Positions 27,807 through 37,820 of a stretch of DNA of 64,000 nt are shown piece by piece. The position numbers and the translations under genes are program-made. Position 1 is the stretch's first letter, and each line of letters starts with the position of its first letter. The notes beneath the pieces were generated by a model. It had not been told where the DNA came from. It worked only from the letters and a program-made list of their open reading frames with translations, and searched no databases. This DNA comes from Stigmatella erecta (GTDB taxonomy: Bacteria > Myxococcota > Myxococcia > Myxococcales > Myxococcaceae), in assembly GCF_900111745.1 (NCBI RefSeq), contig NZ_FOIJ01000003.1, forward strand, positions 496,001 to 560,000, given 5' to 3'.

Positions 27807-28379
27807 TCAGCCCTGGCTGGGGAACGGCCGGACGGCGCCGAAGAGGGCCTCCACGCTGCGCTCGCAGTCCTCGCACGTGTTCGCGGGCCACGTGGCCAGC
27901 AGCATGAAGAGGTGGCCCGGACTGCCCTCCGTCACCGCGACGCGGCCGTGCACCCCCTGCCCCACCTGAAAGTCGAAGCCCACCGCGCTGTCGGACAGCG
28001 GGAGCGGCTCCAGCTCCGAGGAGACGAAGTCCGGCTGCTCGCTCAGGCCCCGGTTCAACTGCTCGGCGATCTGGGTGGGCGAGCCCACGGCGGGGGCCAC
28101 CTGGAGCACCACCTGGGCCCCGGTCATCCGGTGCCGGAGAATGACGGGAACCGCGGCGCCATCGGAGGGCTCCTGCGGAGCGGACGCGTCGAGCTGCCAC
28201 TCCGCGGCGGGCCGGACGATCTCGAAGCCCAGCTGCGCATCCACGTAGCGGCGCGCCGGGGCGGTGGACTCCTCCTGGGAAACGCTCTGCCCGGCAGGCT
28301 CCCGGACCGCGGGCTTCGACGCCCCGCACGCCGTGCACAGCACCCACACCGCACACCCCAGCCACCCCATCCGCCCCAT
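27807..28379 (-). CDS. Hypothetical lipoprotein (190 aa)
   Basis: The N-terminus MGRMGWLGCAVWVLCTACG is a lipoprotein signal with lipobox LCTAC. About 140 residues follow with a PsbP/DcrB-like feel: YVDAQLGFEIVRPAAEWQL, LRHRMTGAQVVLQVAP, then FMLLATWPANTCEDCERSVEALF. The family assignment is a weak impression only. ATG at 28379 is chosen because the lipoprotein signal starts there and GGAG lies upstream. It follows pyrF by 92 bp on the same strand and could be the last gene of the lpxC-pyrF run. Confidence 0.7.
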   Translation of the reverse strand: MGRMGWLGCAVWVLCTACGASKPAVREPAGQSVSQEESTAPARRYVDAQLGFEIVRPAAEWQLDASAPQEPSDGAAVPVILRHRMTGAQVVLQVAPAVGSPTQIAEQLNRGLSEQPDFVSSELEPLPLSDSAVGFDFQVGQGVHGRVAVTEGSPGHLFMLLATWPANTCEDCERSVEALFGAVRPFPSQG

Positions 28380-28471
28380 GTCCCCACTCCCCGCCAGAAT
28401 GCCCTGAGCGTGAAGTTGGCCATGCACCAGAAAGGCCGCCAGGGGCTCCCGGGCTCGAAGCGGCGCAGGTG

Positions 28472-29194
28472 TCAGCCGGACGAAACTTCCTGGGCGAGGG
28501 CACGCGCGGCGGCCACCGGCTCCAGGGCGGTGTGGACCGGCCGGCCCACGACGAGCAGGTCCGCCCCCGCACGCACCGCGAAGGCCGGCGTCTCCGCGCG
28601 GGCCTGATCTCCCGGCTCCGCCCCCGCCGGGCGGATGCCCGGGGTGCAGAGGAAGGGCGAGGGGCCAAGCAAGCGGCGAAGCCCCTCGGCTTCCCGGGGC
28701 GAGCACACGAGCCCATCCGCCCCGGCGCGGATCGCCAGCTGCGCCAGCCGCTGGGCGGCCGCCTCGGGGGCGCTGGAGAAGCCGATGTCCGCCACATCCG
28801 CGGCGGACAGGGACGTCAATACCGTCACCGCGAGCACCCGGGGCGGGGGGTGGCCCTGGCGCTGGGCCCCCTCGCGCGCCCCCTTCACGGCGGCCTTCAC
28901 CATCGCCTCGCCGCCCGCGGCGTGGACCGTGAGCAGCGCCACCCCGAGGGCCCCGGCGCGCGCGGCCGCCAGCTCCACGGTGTTGGGGATGTCGTGCAGC
29001 TTCAGGTCGAGGAACACCCGGCCGCCCAGCTTCTGGAAGGCGGTCACCGCCGCGGGCCCGTGCTCGACGTACAGCGAGAGCCCCACCTTGGCGTAGCCCA
29101 TGAAGGGCGCCACGCGCGAGTAGAGCGCGAGCCCTGGCTCCAGGGGCATGTCCACGGCGAGGGCGAGCCGTTCGCGGGCGGCGGAACCGTCCAT
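28472..29194 (-). CDS. pyrF: Orotidine 5'-phosphate decarboxylase
   Basis: PyrF decarboxylates OMP to UMP, the last step of de novo pyrimidine synthesis. The TIM-barrel protein of 240 residues contains the catalytic tetrad region [13 protein letters not shown] (Lys-Asp-x-x-x-x-Asp spacing). It also has [11 protein letters not shown] near the N-terminus and the phosphate-binding end TPGIRP...[10 protein letters not shown]. The start ATG overlaps the stop of the upstream DUF4388 gene as TGATG, so translation is coupled. A GTG one codon earlier is possible, and AGGAAGG lies upstream of both. Confidence 0.94.
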   Translation of the reverse strand: MDGSAARERLALAVDMPLEPGLALYSRVAPFMGYAKVGLSLYVEHGPAAVTAFQKLGGRVFLDLKLHDIPNTVELAAARAGALGVALLTVHAAGGEAMVKAAVKGAREGAQRQGHPPPRVLAVTVLTSLSAADVADIGFSSAPEAAAQRLAQLAIRAGADGLVCSPREAEGLRRLLGPSPFLCTPGIRPAGAEPGDQARAETPAFAVRAGADLLVVGRPVHTALEPVAAARALAQEVSSG

Positions 29195-30435
29195 CACGTC
29201 AATCCTTCCTGGAGGGCCCGGTAGGTGAGGGAGAGCTGGCCCGCGATGTCGGGGGGCAGCGCGTTCTGCGCGGTGAAGAGCGCATAGGAGACGAACGCAT
29301 CGAGCGCCTCCAGCGTCAACGCCCGCGACAGCGCCTCGTCTCCCGAGGCCACGTTGTTGCGGATGAGCGCCACATCCACCCGCCCGTCCTCATCCAGCGT
29401 CACCCCCGCATAGGCATCTTCCAGCCCGGCGGGGGGCGAATCGAGGAAGCTGCTGAGCATGTTCACATCGCGCCCCACCTCCTGGAGCGCGCGGTAGACC
29501 AGCGAGAGCAGCAGGTTGTAGCGGTCCTCGGGACCGAGCGTCTCCGGGGAGGGGCCCCAATCGAAGGAGCCCGCCGGGGAGGCGGCCTCCGGCAAGGGCT
29601 CGATCACCAACTCCCCGGTGCCCAGCCGCTCCTCCACCCAGCTCAGGAAGGCATGGATGCTGCCTTCGTAGGCGGGGCGAAGCTCCTTCAGCGTCACCCC
29701 CTGGCGGGCCCGGGCGAACAGCGCCTCCTCTCCGGGAGGAGCGGCCCGGGGGCCTGCCACCACCCGGGTGTCCTCCGGGTACAGGCGGCGCATGCGGTTG
29801 GTGGCCTCGCCGCGCTTGATGCCCTGGATGACGAGATCCCTCGTGCGCTCGGGCAGCTTCACCACGTCCGAGACGGGCGGCTGTGTCTCCAGGAAGAGGA
29901 AGTTGCCCTCCATCATCTCGAAGAGGTTCAGCACCACCTCGCGCACCAGGAACGTCATGGCGTTGTAGAGGTTCGACTCGGAGACCAGGCCCTCGGTGAC
30001 GAGCACCTGGCCCAGCCGCCTCGAGGGCGTCACCAGGCTGACGGCGTGCAGGAGCTGCTCGGAGGTGATGAGCCCCAGCTGGACGATGACGGCCCCCAGG
30101 CGCTCGTAGCGCTCGGTGGACGTGGCGAAGACGACCTGCCCGTCCCGGAACGACACCGTGCGGCGCAGCGCGCCGTGCTGGATGACGAGCTGGCCGCTGC
30201 GGATGCCGGACAGGACGTAGGAGAACACGTCCTCCATGAACAGCGAGCCCAGATTCCCGGCGAAGTAGCCGATGAGATCCGGCGGCTCCCGGAGGAGGAT
30301 CATCCCCTCCGGCGCATGGAAGTGCGCCGACAGGGGGCGCAGCGGGGACAAGCCCGCGGCGAGCGGCCGCTCGAGATCCAGAGCAACCGCTTCACCGGTG
30401 ATACGAGGAGTGGCCTTGGGTCGTGGAGGCACCAC
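29194..30435 (-). CDS. DUF4388 (PATAN-type) regulatory protein (413 aa)
   Basis: The N-terminal region contains the DUF4388 pattern: [27 protein letters not shown] then [49 protein letters not shown] and [16 protein letters not shown]. Such proteins are frequent in myxobacteria and are linked to signalling for motility and development through protein contacts. The C-terminal 180 residues are helical and unassigned. No catalytic residues are evident. It begins with GTG, starts 9 bp after the DsbA-like gene and ends inside the pyrF start codon. Confidence 0.8.
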   Translation of the reverse strand: MVPPRPKATPRITGEAVALDLERPLAAGLSPLRPLSAHFHAPEGMILLREPPDLIGYFAGNLGSLFMEDVFSYVLSGIRSGQLVIQHGALRRTVSFRDGQVVFATSTERYERLGAVIVQLGLITSEQLLHAVSLVTPSRRLGQVLVTEGLVSESNLYNAMTFLVREVVLNLFEMMEGNFLFLETQPPVSDVVKLPERTRDLVIQGIKRGEATNRMRRLYPEDTRVVAGPRAAPPGEEALFARARQGVTLKELRPAYEGSIHAFLSWVEERLGTGELVIEPLPEAASPAGSFDWGPSPETLGPEDRYNLLLSLVYRALQEVGRDVNMLSSFLDSPPAGLEDAYAGVTLDEDGRVDVALIRNNVASGDEALSRALTLEALDAFVSYALFTAQNALPPDIAGQLSLTYRALQEGLT

Positions 30436-30444
30436 GGGGCCACT

Positions 30445-31527
30445 CTACTTCTTCTTCTTCAACTCCGCGTCGATGATGGTCTTGAACTCGGAGGCCGGCA
30501 CCGCGCCCGACAGGGCCACGCCGTTGATGAAGAAGGCTGGGGTACCCGTGACCCCCACCTTCTCGCCATCGGCCATGTCCTTCTTGACGAGTTCGGCCTT
30601 CTTGTTGGAGTCCAGGCACTCGTTGAAGCGGGCCGAGTCCAGGCCCAGCTCGGTGGCGTACTTCTTCAGGTCCTCCACCTTGAGGTTCTGCTGGCTGGCG
30701 AAGAGCTTGTCGTGGAACTCCCAGAACTTGTTCTGGTCCTGGGCGCAGGCGGAGGCCTCGGCGGCCTTGGGCGCATCCGCGTGGAAGCTCAGCGGGAAGT
30801 GGCGGAAGACCAGCTTCACCTTGCCCTCATAGGCCTTCAGCACCTCGTCCACGTTCTGGTTGGCCTTGCTGCAGAACGGGCACTGGAAGTCGCTGAACTC
30901 CACGATGGTGATGGGGGCGTTGTCCGGGCCCTTGGAGGGGCCGGTGGCGGCCACTTCCGCGCGCTTCTCGGGCAGGTTGATCTGCACCTCGGCCTTGTCC
31001 TTCAGCTGGGTGAACAGGGCCTGGGCGTGCTCGCGCTTGGCCTGCTCGCTCAGCATCTTGACGATCTCCGGCTTCACCTGCTCCAGGGTGACTTCCGGGG
31101 GCAGCTGGCCACCGGCCTTCGCCTGGTCGTAGATCTTCTGGATCTCCGCGTCCGAGGGCGTGGCGACCTTCGACTCCACCTCGGCCTTGATGAGCGCATC
31201 CTCGTTCTCCAGACCGCGCTTCTTGGCCTCGGACTGAACGAGCTTCTCGATGATGTAGCCATCGAGGCCGCGCTTGATGAGGTCCTGCTTGCGCTTCTCG
31301 AGGTCCGCCATGGGAGGACCGATGCGCGAGGTCAGCTCCCCGTACGTCACCTTCTGCTCGGCGCCGTCCAACTTGTAGGTCGCGACGACCGCGTCGGAGG
31401 CGGGCTCACACTGGCCCGCGGAGGCCGTTGGAGCGGAGGTGGCCGGCGACGTCTGCTTGTTGCAGCCGGAGAGGACAGAGGCCGCAACGAGGGCGGACAG
31501 GACAAGACGGAAGGGGCGCTGGGACAT
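30445..31527 (-). CDS. SurA-like/DsbA-like thioredoxin-fold lipoprotein (360 aa)
   Basis: A lipoprotein signal ends in VLSGC (Cys22). Residues 40-185 form a SurA/PpiC-like helical chaperone region (GELTSRIGPPMADLEKRKQDLIKR, SEAKKRGLENEDALIKAEVE). Residues 200-360 are a DsbA-type thioredoxin domain with the redox motif CPFC in SDFQCPFCSKANQNV and cis-Pro in VTGTPAFFINGVAL. It likely oxidises or isomerises disulfides of envelope proteins while holding them unfolded. It lies between lpxC and the DUF4388 gene in a same-strand run. Confidence 0.87.
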   Translation of the reverse strand: MSQRPFRLVLSALVAASVLSGCNKQTSPATSAPTASAGQCEPASDAVVATYKLDGAEQKVTYGELTSRIGPPMADLEKRKQDLIKRGLDGYIIEKLVQSEAKKRGLENEDALIKAEVESKVATPSDAEIQKIYDQAKAGGQLPPEVTLEQVKPEIVKMLSEQAKREHAQALFTQLKDKAEVQINLPEKRAEVAATGPSKGPDNAPITIVEFSDFQCPFCSKANQNVDEVLKAYEGKVKLVFRHFPLSFHADAPKAAEASACAQDQNKFWEFHDKLFASQQNLKVEDLKKYATELGLDSARFNECLDSNKKAELVKKDMADGEKVGVTGTPAFFINGVALSGAVPASEFKTIIDAELKKKK

Positions 31528-31576
31528 GGGCCCGGGGTCTTAATCGAGGAGTCCGGGCCTCGCAAAAGAAACTTGG

Positions 31577-32518
31577 CTAAGCGAGCAGCGGTTCCAGCTC
31601 CAGCCCTCCCGGCAACTCCGGGAGGCGAAGCTCCGAGCGCTCCGTGTCCAGCCGCCGCAGCGGCACCAGCTCGTAGCAGCCCGGGTCCGACAACACCTTC
31701 TGCACCAGCTTGTGGTTGAGGGCGTGGCCCGTCTTGAAGACCTTCAGGTGGCCGATGACGGGGCGCCCGAACAGGGACACATCGCCGATGGCGTCGAGGA
31801 TCTTGTGCCGCACGAACTCGTCCGAGAAGCGCAGGCCCTCCGGGTTGAGGATGGAGGCCTCGTCCACGACGATGGCGTTCTCCAGCGAGCCGCCCCGGGC
31901 CAGCCCCAGCTTCTTGAGCATCTCCACATCCCGCAGGAAGCCAAAGGTGCGCGCGCGCGAGATTTCCCCCGAGAAGCTGCGCTCGGACAGCTCCACCTCG
32001 TAGTCCTGGCTGGAGACGAGCGGGTGCTTGAAGTCGATGGAGCAGGTGATGCGGAAGCGGCGCGAGGGCAGCAGCGTGGCCTCCTTGTCCCCTTCCGTCA
32101 CGGTCACGGGCCGCTTGATGACCAGGTAGCTGCGCGGCTCCTCCAGCTCGCGGACGCCCGCGCTCGCCACCATCTGCACGAAGTGCGCGGCGCTGCCGTC
32201 CATGACGGGCACCTCGGGGCCATCCAGCTCCACGCGCACGTTGTCGATGCCCAGCCCGGCCAGCGCCGAGAGCAGGTGCTCCACCGTGCCTACCTTCACC
32301 CCGTCCTTGCCCAGCGTGGTGGCCAGCGCCGTGTCCACCACGTACTCGGACAGCGCGGGGATGAGCACCGGCCGGGGCGTGTCCGTGCGGACGAAGAGGA
32401 TGCCATGGTGCGCCGGAGCGGGCCGCAGGGTGAGGTTCACCGTTGCGCCCGAGTGAAGCCCCACGCCCTGGCAGGAGACGGAATGGCCGAGCGTGCGCTG
32501 GTTGTCGAAGGAAGGCAT
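31577..32518 (-). CDS. lpxC: UDP-3-O-acyl-N-acetylglucosamine deacetylase
   Basis: LpxC catalyses the committed step of lipid A synthesis, a zinc-dependent deacetylation. The 313-residue protein has the N-terminus QRTLGHSVSCQGVGLHSG, the zinc motif region TVEHLLSALAGLGIDN, the FVRHKILDAIGDVSLFG motif carrying a zinc His and Asp, and the catalytic His region KTGHALNHKLV. ATG at 32518 fits family length and is preceded by GAGG. A start ten codons upstream is less likely. Its presence confirms a lipopolysaccharide-bearing outer membrane. Confidence 0.96.
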   Translation of the reverse strand: MPSFDNQRTLGHSVSCQGVGLHSGATVNLTLRPAPAHHGILFVRTDTPRPVLIPALSEYVVDTALATTLGKDGVKVGTVEHLLSALAGLGIDNVRVELDGPEVPVMDGSAAHFVQMVASAGVRELEEPRSYLVIKRPVTVTEGDKEATLLPSRRFRITCSIDFKHPLVSSQDYEVELSERSFSGEISRARTFGFLRDVEMLKKLGLARGGSLENAIVVDEASILNPEGLRFSDEFVRHKILDAIGDVSLFGRPVIGHLKVFKTGHALNHKLVQKVLSDPGCYELVPLRRLDTERSELRLPELPGGLELEPLLA

Positions 32519-32833
32519 TGCCGTGTCGCCTCTTTCACTGACGTTCACTGCGGTCCTGCTGCGATGCGCGAACAGAGCAAGCTACGTGCCATGTGCTGGA
32601 AGGGCCAGGGCCGTTCCGGAGAAGCCCCGGGGGCTTCTATGTCCCGGAAAACCTTGGGTTTTTTCCCTCCCCGCGAAAGGAATCAATCCCCAGGGGGACC
32701 GTCCTCCCTCCCGCCGCCGCCTTCCCACGCCCTCGACCGTGACATTTCTGTCCGACATCCGTCACTTGGTTGCCCCGAGGAACGAGCAGGCTGCCCCTCG
32801 GCCGTGACGCGCCGGGGTCCATAACGCAAGGAA
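32519..32833. other. Non-coding region upstream of lpxC
   Basis: About 315 bp separate the lpxC start from the terminator of the next gene. No convincing coding frame or ribosome site was seen. It presumably holds the promoter of the lpxC to pyrF run, reading leftward, but no clear -35/-10 pair could be assigned. Confidence 0.45.
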
Positions 32834-32861
32834 GTGCCTGGAAGCAAACACTCCCAGGCAC
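32834..32861 (-). terminator. Hairpin terminator after the 496-aa hypothetical gene
   Basis: GTGCCTGG and CCAGGCAC flank a loop. With one G-U pair the stem extends to 11 bp around a 6-nt loop. It starts 12 bp after the stop codon on the minus strand and is followed by TTCCTT. Confidence 0.6.
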
Positions 32862-32872
32862 CCGGCGAACGT

Positions 32873-34363
32873 TCAGTGAGGGGGGGGGGCCAGGAAGCGG
32901 TCCCGGAGGGCCTCGGCTTCCAGACGATCAAAGGTCCGGCCGCGCAGGAGCACCCGCCGGCTGACGGAGGCGAAGGTGCTCTCCAGCGTCTGCGAGAAGC
33001 GGCGCAGATCCTCGATGAGGCGCTGGCGGATGCTGGGCCCCTCGGGCGGCCAGGGCAGCTCCATCAAGAGCGCGGTGAAGCGGTCGAAGGGCTCGTAGTC
33101 CGAGTAGCGCAGGAGCTGATAGCTCACCTCCTGGAAGTAGCCGAAGTAGGACTTGAGCGCGGCGAGCGCCGCCTCGGCGGTGGGCAGGGACTCGCCCGTC
33201 AGGGCATGCTCGGTGGCGCGGCACAGCTGCCCGAAGACCCACAGGTCCTTGCGCAACCGCAGGGCCATCTCCTCCGGGGCGGCGAGCCGCGCGAAGGCCC
33301 CTTCCCCGCTGGCGCTCCCCGGCTCGAGCGCCTCGGCCAGGGCCACCACCTGGCCCTGCAGGAGCGTGGTGAAGGCGGCGGAGGCCTGCATGGGCGCCTC
33401 CGGCTCGTTGTCCAGCGACACCAGCAGCTCGCGGGAGATGCGCTCCGTCTCCTTCATGATGTCCCGCGCGGAGCGAAGGCCCACCGCCTTGAGGCGCTTG
33501 GGCCCCACCCCGGTGGCGAACTCCTGGCGCAGGTACCCCACGAGGCTCACCGACTCGCTGCGCACCAGCGCCAGCACCACCCGCGCCCGGGGCGGAGGCG
33601 GATCCTCCCCATCCCGCCCCACATAAGAGAGGTAGTGCAGCAGGCGGAACAGGGCGAGGAACGCCGTGGTGAACAGGCGCCGGGTGTCCTCCGGCTGCTG
33701 GACGAGCAAATCCAGCACGCGGACCGAGTGAATGCGGTCGTACTCGATGTGAAATTCGAGCGGCCGGAAGGGGCGGAAGTAGCGGTTGAGGACGATCTCC
33801 CGGAGGGCCAGGTTGCCCACATCCGAGAAGAGGCCCAGGCCACAGGTGGGCAGCTTCAGCAGGTGGTCGATGAGGTTGCGCAGCGACTCGAACGACTCGC
33901 GCAACACGAAGAGGCTCTCCTGGGGCGTGTCCTGGTCCAGCTCCTCCTCCAGGAAGGCCCGGCGGACCCGGTCATCGGCGAGCTGCGTCTCCACGTACTT
34001 GCGGAACACCAGCTTCGAGTCCGAGTCGGGATCCAACAGGCGGCGCGCGATGCGGATGGCGCGGTGGATGGCATCGCGGACATCGCCCAGCTCGGAGCGG
34101 AAGTCGCGGGTGACGAGGGGGCGCGCCTGGGCATCCAGCACCCCGTTGTGGAGGTTGAAGTAGCGCTCCACGCCGCGCAGCAGCATCTCGAACTCGAAGA
34201 GCTGCTCCTCGCGCCCCTCCACGTTGACGCCGCGCAACCAGCGCTCGCGCTCGGCGAGGAAGCCAAAGCGCGAGGACTGCGTGGCGCGCATCAGGTCCGC
34301 GTAGAAATCCCGGGCCACGCGGGGGGGCGGCGGGACCGGCTGCTTGGCGCGTGCCTGGCTCAT
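32873..34363 (-). CDS. Hypothetical helical protein, probably myxobacterial (496 aa)
   Basis: I do not recognise a named family. The protein is long, soluble, Arg/Leu/Glu-rich and mostly helical, with no signal peptide, membrane segment or obvious active-site motif. Characteristic stretches are SRFGFLAERERWLRGVNVEG, VLNRYFRPFRPLEFHIEYDR and LMELPWPPEGPSIRQRL. ATG at 34363 has GAGGGAAG upstream. The frame continues open further upstream, but over the ruvB gene on the same strand. The stop is followed by a hairpin. It lies 16 bp after ruvB and is probably co-transcribed with it. Confidence 0.72.
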   Translation of the reverse strand: MSQARAKQPVPPPPRVARDFYADLMRATQSSRFGFLAERERWLRGVNVEGREEQLFEFEMLLRGVERYFNLHNGVLDAQARPLVTRDFRSELGDVRDAIHRAIRIARRLLDPDSDSKLVFRKYVETQLADDRVRRAFLEEELDQDTPQESLFVLRESFESLRNLIDHLLKLPTCGLGLFSDVGNLALREIVLNRYFRPFRPLEFHIEYDRIHSVRVLDLLVQQPEDTRRLFTTAFLALFRLLHYLSYVGRDGEDPPPPRARVVLALVRSESVSLVGYLRQEFATGVGPKRLKAVGLRSARDIMKETERISRELLVSLDNEPEAPMQASAAFTTLLQGQVVALAEALEPGSASGEGAFARLAAPEEMALRLRKDLWVFGQLCRATEHALTGESLPTAEAALAALKSYFGYFQEVSYQLLRYSDYEPFDRFTALLMELPWPPEGPSIRQRLIEDLRRFSQTLESTFASVSRRVLLRGRTFDRLEAEALRDRFLAPPPH

Positions 34364-34379
34364 CGGAAACACTTCCCTC

Positions 34380-35414
34380 TCAGAAGAGGCTCCCCTGCGG
34401 GGAGGCGGGCGGAGGAGCCCTCTTGAAATAACCGTAGGCCCGGTGGGTCGCCATGCGGCCACGGGGGGTGCGCTGGAGGAAGCCCTCCTGGAGGAGGTAG
34501 GGCTCGTACACATCCTCGATGGAGTCGCGCTGCTCACCCACACTGGCGGCGATGGTCTCCACCCCCACCGGGCCGCCCCCGAACTTGTCGATGATGGTCA
34601 GCAGAATCTTGCGATCCATGGAATCCAGGCCGCTGGCATCCACGCCCAGCCGGTCCAGGGAGACGCTGGCCAGCTCCTGGGTGATGCGGCCCTCGCCCTC
34701 CACCTGGGCGAAGTCGCGCAACCGGCGCAGCAGCCGGTTGGCGATCCGGGGCGTGCCGCGGGAGCGGGTGGAGACTTCCCGGCTGGCCTCGCGATCCAGG
34801 GGAACCCCGAGGATGCGCGCCGAGCGGTTGAGGATCATCTCCAGGTACTTGGGCTCGTAGTAGTCCAGGCGCTCTTGAATCTGGAACCGGTCCCGGAGCG
34901 GCGAGGTGAGCAGGCCCGTGCGGGTGGTGGCGCCAATGAGGGTGAAGGGCGGCAGGTCGATCTTCATCGCGCGCGCGGCCGGGCCGGTGTCGATGGTGAT
35001 GTCCAGCCGGAAGTCCTCCATCGCCGGGTAGAGGTACTCCTCGACGGCGGCGTTGAGCCGGTGGATCTCGTCGATGAACAGCACGTCGCGCTCGTTGAGG
35101 TTGGTGAGCAGGCCGGCCAGGTCCCCCTTGCGCTCGAGCGCGGGGCCACTCGTCACATGGATGCCCACGCCCAGCTCGGAGGCGATGATGTGCGCCAGCG
35201 ACGTCTTGCCCAGCCCCGGAGGCCCCGAGAAGAGACAGTGGTCGAGCGCATCCCGGCGCTGGCTCGAGGCCCGGACGTACACCTTGAGCTTCTCGACGAC
35301 GGCACCCTGGCCCACGTACTCATCGAAGGTCCGGGGGCGCAGGGAGGCCTCCAGACGGACATCGTCTCCCAGCACCTCTTCCGACAACGTATCGGACTTC
35401 CGCTTCGTGGCCAT
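34380..35414 (-). CDS. ruvB: Holliday junction DNA helicase subunit RuvB
   Basis: RuvB is the hexameric AAA+ motor that drives Holliday-junction branch migration with RuvA. It has [12 protein letters not shown] at the N-terminus, Walker [14 protein letters not shown], Walker [13 protein letters not shown], sensor [19 protein letters not shown], sensor [17 protein letters not shown] and the C-terminal winged helix [17 protein letters not shown]. The protein ends in QGSLF, which resembles a sliding-clamp binding pentapeptide. ATG at 35414 is used; a GTG twelve bases upstream is possible. ruvA and ruvC are not in the window. Confidence 0.96.
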   Translation of the reverse strand: MATKRKSDTLSEEVLGDDVRLEASLRPRTFDEYVGQGAVVEKLKVYVRASSQRRDALDHCLFSGPPGLGKTSLAHIIASELGVGIHVTSGPALERKGDLAGLLTNLNERDVLFIDEIHRLNAAVEEYLYPAMEDFRLDITIDTGPAARAMKIDLPPFTLIGATTRTGLLTSPLRDRFQIQERLDYYEPKYLEMILNRSARILGVPLDREASREVSTRSRGTPRIANRLLRRLRDFAQVEGEGRITQELASVSLDRLGVDASGLDSMDRKILLTIIDKFGGGPVGVETIAASVGEQRDSIEDVYEPYLLQEGFLQRTPRGRMATHRAYGYFKRAPPPASPQGSLF

Positions 35415-35515
35415 GTCAGTGCTCACCCTACCAAGAACGGCGCGCGTGTCGCCGTTCATCTCCCGGCGGTAGACTCGTGCGCCATGCCGGCCGGCTGTCC
35501 AGGGGGCACGAACCC

Positions 35516-36745
35516 GTGAAGGGCCTCGTCTTCGACTTGTCCTTGCCCAAGTACGTCCTCGCCAAGGGGCTGGGACGACTGTACCCCAAGCTCCACTACG
35601 GCCTGGGAAGCTGTCTTTCCCTGAGAGAGCTGCCCTCCCCGGCGCTCCCGGGCCCCGAGTGGGTCCGCTTGAAGCCCCGGCTGGCGGGGGTCTGTGGCTC
35701 GGACCTGGCCACCCTCTTCTTCAAGGTCAGCCTCCAGCTGGAACCCTTCAATAGCTTCCCGGCCGTGCTGGGACACGAGATCCTCGCCACGCTGGAGGAG
35801 GAAGGCCCGGGGCTGGAGGCCGGGCAGCGGGTGGCCGTGGATCCGCTGCTGCCCTGCCGCTTGAGGGGACTGGCGCCCCCGTGCAAGCCCTGCGCGGCGG
35901 GCCATGAGAACGGGTGCGAGCGCACCGCGGACGGCTGCCTCGCCGCGGGCCAGATGCTCGGCTACCAGCGGGACCTGCCCGGCGGCATGGGCACCGGAAT
36001 GGTGGCCCACCCCTCCCAGCTCCACCCCCTGCCACCGGGCGTCTCGGACAAGGCGGGGGTGCTGGTGGAGCCGCTGGCGGTGGGCCTCCACGCCGTCCTC
36101 AAGGTGCCCCTCACCCCTGGCGACCGGGTGCTCGTCATCGGCGGAGGCGCCGTGGCCTTCGCGGTGCTGTGGGCGCTCCGTGCGCTGGGGTGCCGCAACC
36201 CGGTGACGCTGCTGGTGGCCGAGGAGTACCAGCGGAAGTTGGCCCTGCAACTGGGCGCGGATGACACCCTGCTCGTGCAGGAGGACGCGGCCGAAGCCCG
36301 GGAAGTCGCCCGGCTGACCGGGGCCCGGCTGTACAAACCCATCCTCGGTCCCCCCACGCTCACGGGAGGCTTCGAGGTGACGATTGACTGCATCGGAAGC
36401 CCTGCCTCCGTCCAGGACTCGCTGCGCTACACCCGGGCGTTGGGAAGGGTGGTGCTGGTAGGGGCCGCGGGGCTTCTCAACGGGGTGGACTGGACCATGG
36501 TGTGGCGCCATGAGCTGACCGTGCTGGGCTCGTACGTGTATGGCATGGAGACCTTCCGGGGCGAGCGGAAGCACACCTTCGACTTGGTGCTGGAGCTGCT
36601 CGCCCGGCGGGAGGGGCCGGACCCCTCGGTGCTCGTCACCCACCTTTTTCCGCTCTCCAGGTACCAGGAGGCCATCGAGGCCAACCTGGCACGGGGGCGC
36701 TGGCAGTCCGTGAAAACCGCTTTCGACCTGACGGTGAACCCATGA
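35516..36745 (+). CDS. Zinc-dependent MDR alcohol dehydrogenase-like protein (409 aa)
   Basis: The medium-chain dehydrogenase fold is clear. Catalytic-zinc residues are Cys60 (AGVCGSD) and His87/Glu88 (LGHE). The structural-zinc set is Cys114, Cys123, Cys126 and Cys134. The Rossmann motif is [11 protein letters not shown]. It resembles threonine/sorbitol-type dehydrogenases, but the substrate is not predictable. GTG at 35516 has AGGGGG about ten bases upstream and starts at the first conserved strand. The stop overlaps the next gene (ATGA), so the metallo-beta-lactamase-fold protein probably acts in the same pathway. Confidence 0.85.
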   Translation: MKGLVFDLSLPKYVLAKGLGRLYPKLHYGLGSCLSLRELPSPALPGPEWVRLKPRLAGVCGSDLATLFFKVSLQLEPFNSFPAVLGHEILATLEEEGPGLEAGQRVAVDPLLPCRLRGLAPPCKPCAAGHENGCERTADGCLAAGQMLGYQRDLPGGMGTGMVAHPSQLHPLPPGVSDKAGVLVEPLAVGLHAVLKVPLTPGDRVLVIGGGAVAFAVLWALRALGCRNPVTLLVAEEYQRKLALQLGADDTLLVQEDAAEAREVARLTGARLYKPILGPPTLTGGFEVTIDCIGSPASVQDSLRYTRALGRVVLVGAAGLLNGVDWTMVWRHELTVLGSYVYGMETFRGERKHTFDLVLELLARREGPDPSVLVTHLFPLSRYQEAIEANLARGRWQSVKTAFDLTVNP

Positions 36746-37812
36746 CGTCGAACTTCCGCCCCCTGCCCTTCCTGGCCGCTGCCCGCGCCGAGCCCATTGC
36801 CGGCCTTCGCCTCCAGCACCTCCGCCGCGCCGCGCAGGAGGCCCGGGAAGCCTTCGTGGCCGAAGGCCCCGTGGCCGCGGTGGCCACCTGTGACTTGATC
36901 ACCTTCCCCTACCCGGCCCAGTTCGCCTTCAGCGGGGCGGCCCTGTCACCGGTGCCCTACGTGATGATGACCAACCGGATGCAGGTGGTGCAGTTCCGCG
37001 CGGGCGGGATGCTGCGCACGCTGCTGTTCAACCCCAGCGACTACGAGCGGGGCTACGCGGCGCCCTTCTACCGGAGCCTGCGCGAGCGCTATGGGGCCTT
37101 CGTCGCGGACAAGATGATGTCCACGCGGCACGGCACGGTGGAAGGCCACCTGGCGGCGCTGGGGCTGAAGCCCGAGGACGTGGACTACCTGGCCTTCGAC
37201 CACCTGCACGTCCAGGATGTCCGCCGCTGGCTGGGCGGTGCGGGCGCCTCGGCCTACTTCCCCCGGGCGAGGCTCCTGGTGCAGCGCGCCGAATGGGAGG
37301 CCGTGAAGCACCTGCACCCGATGCAGACGGTCTGGTACGTGCCGGACGGCACGGCGGGAGTGCCCGAGGACCGCATCGAGCTGCTGGAGGGCGACGTGTG
37401 GCTGGGCCCGGGGGCCGCCATCCTGGCCACGCCCGGACACACGCTGGGGAACATGTCGCTCGCCGTGGCCACGGGCAAGGAGGTCTTCGTGGTGAGCGAG
37501 AACGGCGTGGCCACGGAGAGCTACACGCCGCTGCAGTCCGCCATCCCGGGCATGCGCTCCTTCGCCGAGCACATGGGCCTGGAAGTGGTGCTCAACGGCA
37601 ACACCCGCGAGCACTCCCTGGATCAATACTCCTCCATGGTGGTGGAGAAGCTGTTCGCGGGGCCTTCGGCGGTGGAGGAGTCCTTCGTGAACTTCCACCC
37701 CTCGTCCCTGCTCACAGCCTCCCTGATGGCGCCGGGCGTGTCCCCCACGGTGGTCCTGCCCGCGCCTCACTTCGGAGACATCCGCCCGGCGGCAGCGCGC
37801 CGGGCGGCGTGA
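36742..37812 (+). CDS. Metallo-beta-lactamase-fold hydrolase (356 aa)
   Basis: The protein has an MBL-type metal site: DHLHVQD (His154, His156, Asp159) replaces the classical HxHxDH motif, TPGHT supplies the next His, and VVSENGVA carries a later acidic residue. It lacks a signal peptide. It could be a lactonase, glyoxalase-type or other hydrolase. The pairing with a dehydrogenase through an ATGA overlap suggests a small catabolic module. Convergent with a secreted protein gene 9 bp downstream. Confidence 0.8.
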   Translation: MTSNFRPLPFLAAARAEPIAGLRLQHLRRAAQEAREAFVAEGPVAAVATCDLITFPYPAQFAFSGAALSPVPYVMMTNRMQVVQFRAGGMLRTLLFNPSDYERGYAAPFYRSLRERYGAFVADKMMSTRHGTVEGHLAALGLKPEDVDYLAFDHLHVQDVRRWLGGAGASAYFPRARLLVQRAEWEAVKHLHPMQTVWYVPDGTAGVPEDRIELLEGDVWLGPGAAILATPGHTLGNMSLAVATGKEVFVVSENGVATESYTPLQSAIPGMRSFAEHMGLEVVLNGNTREHSLDQYSSMVVEKLFAGPSAVEESFVNFHPSSLLTASLMAPGVSPTVVLPAPHFGDIRPAAARRAA

Positions 37813-37820
37813 ACCCAACC

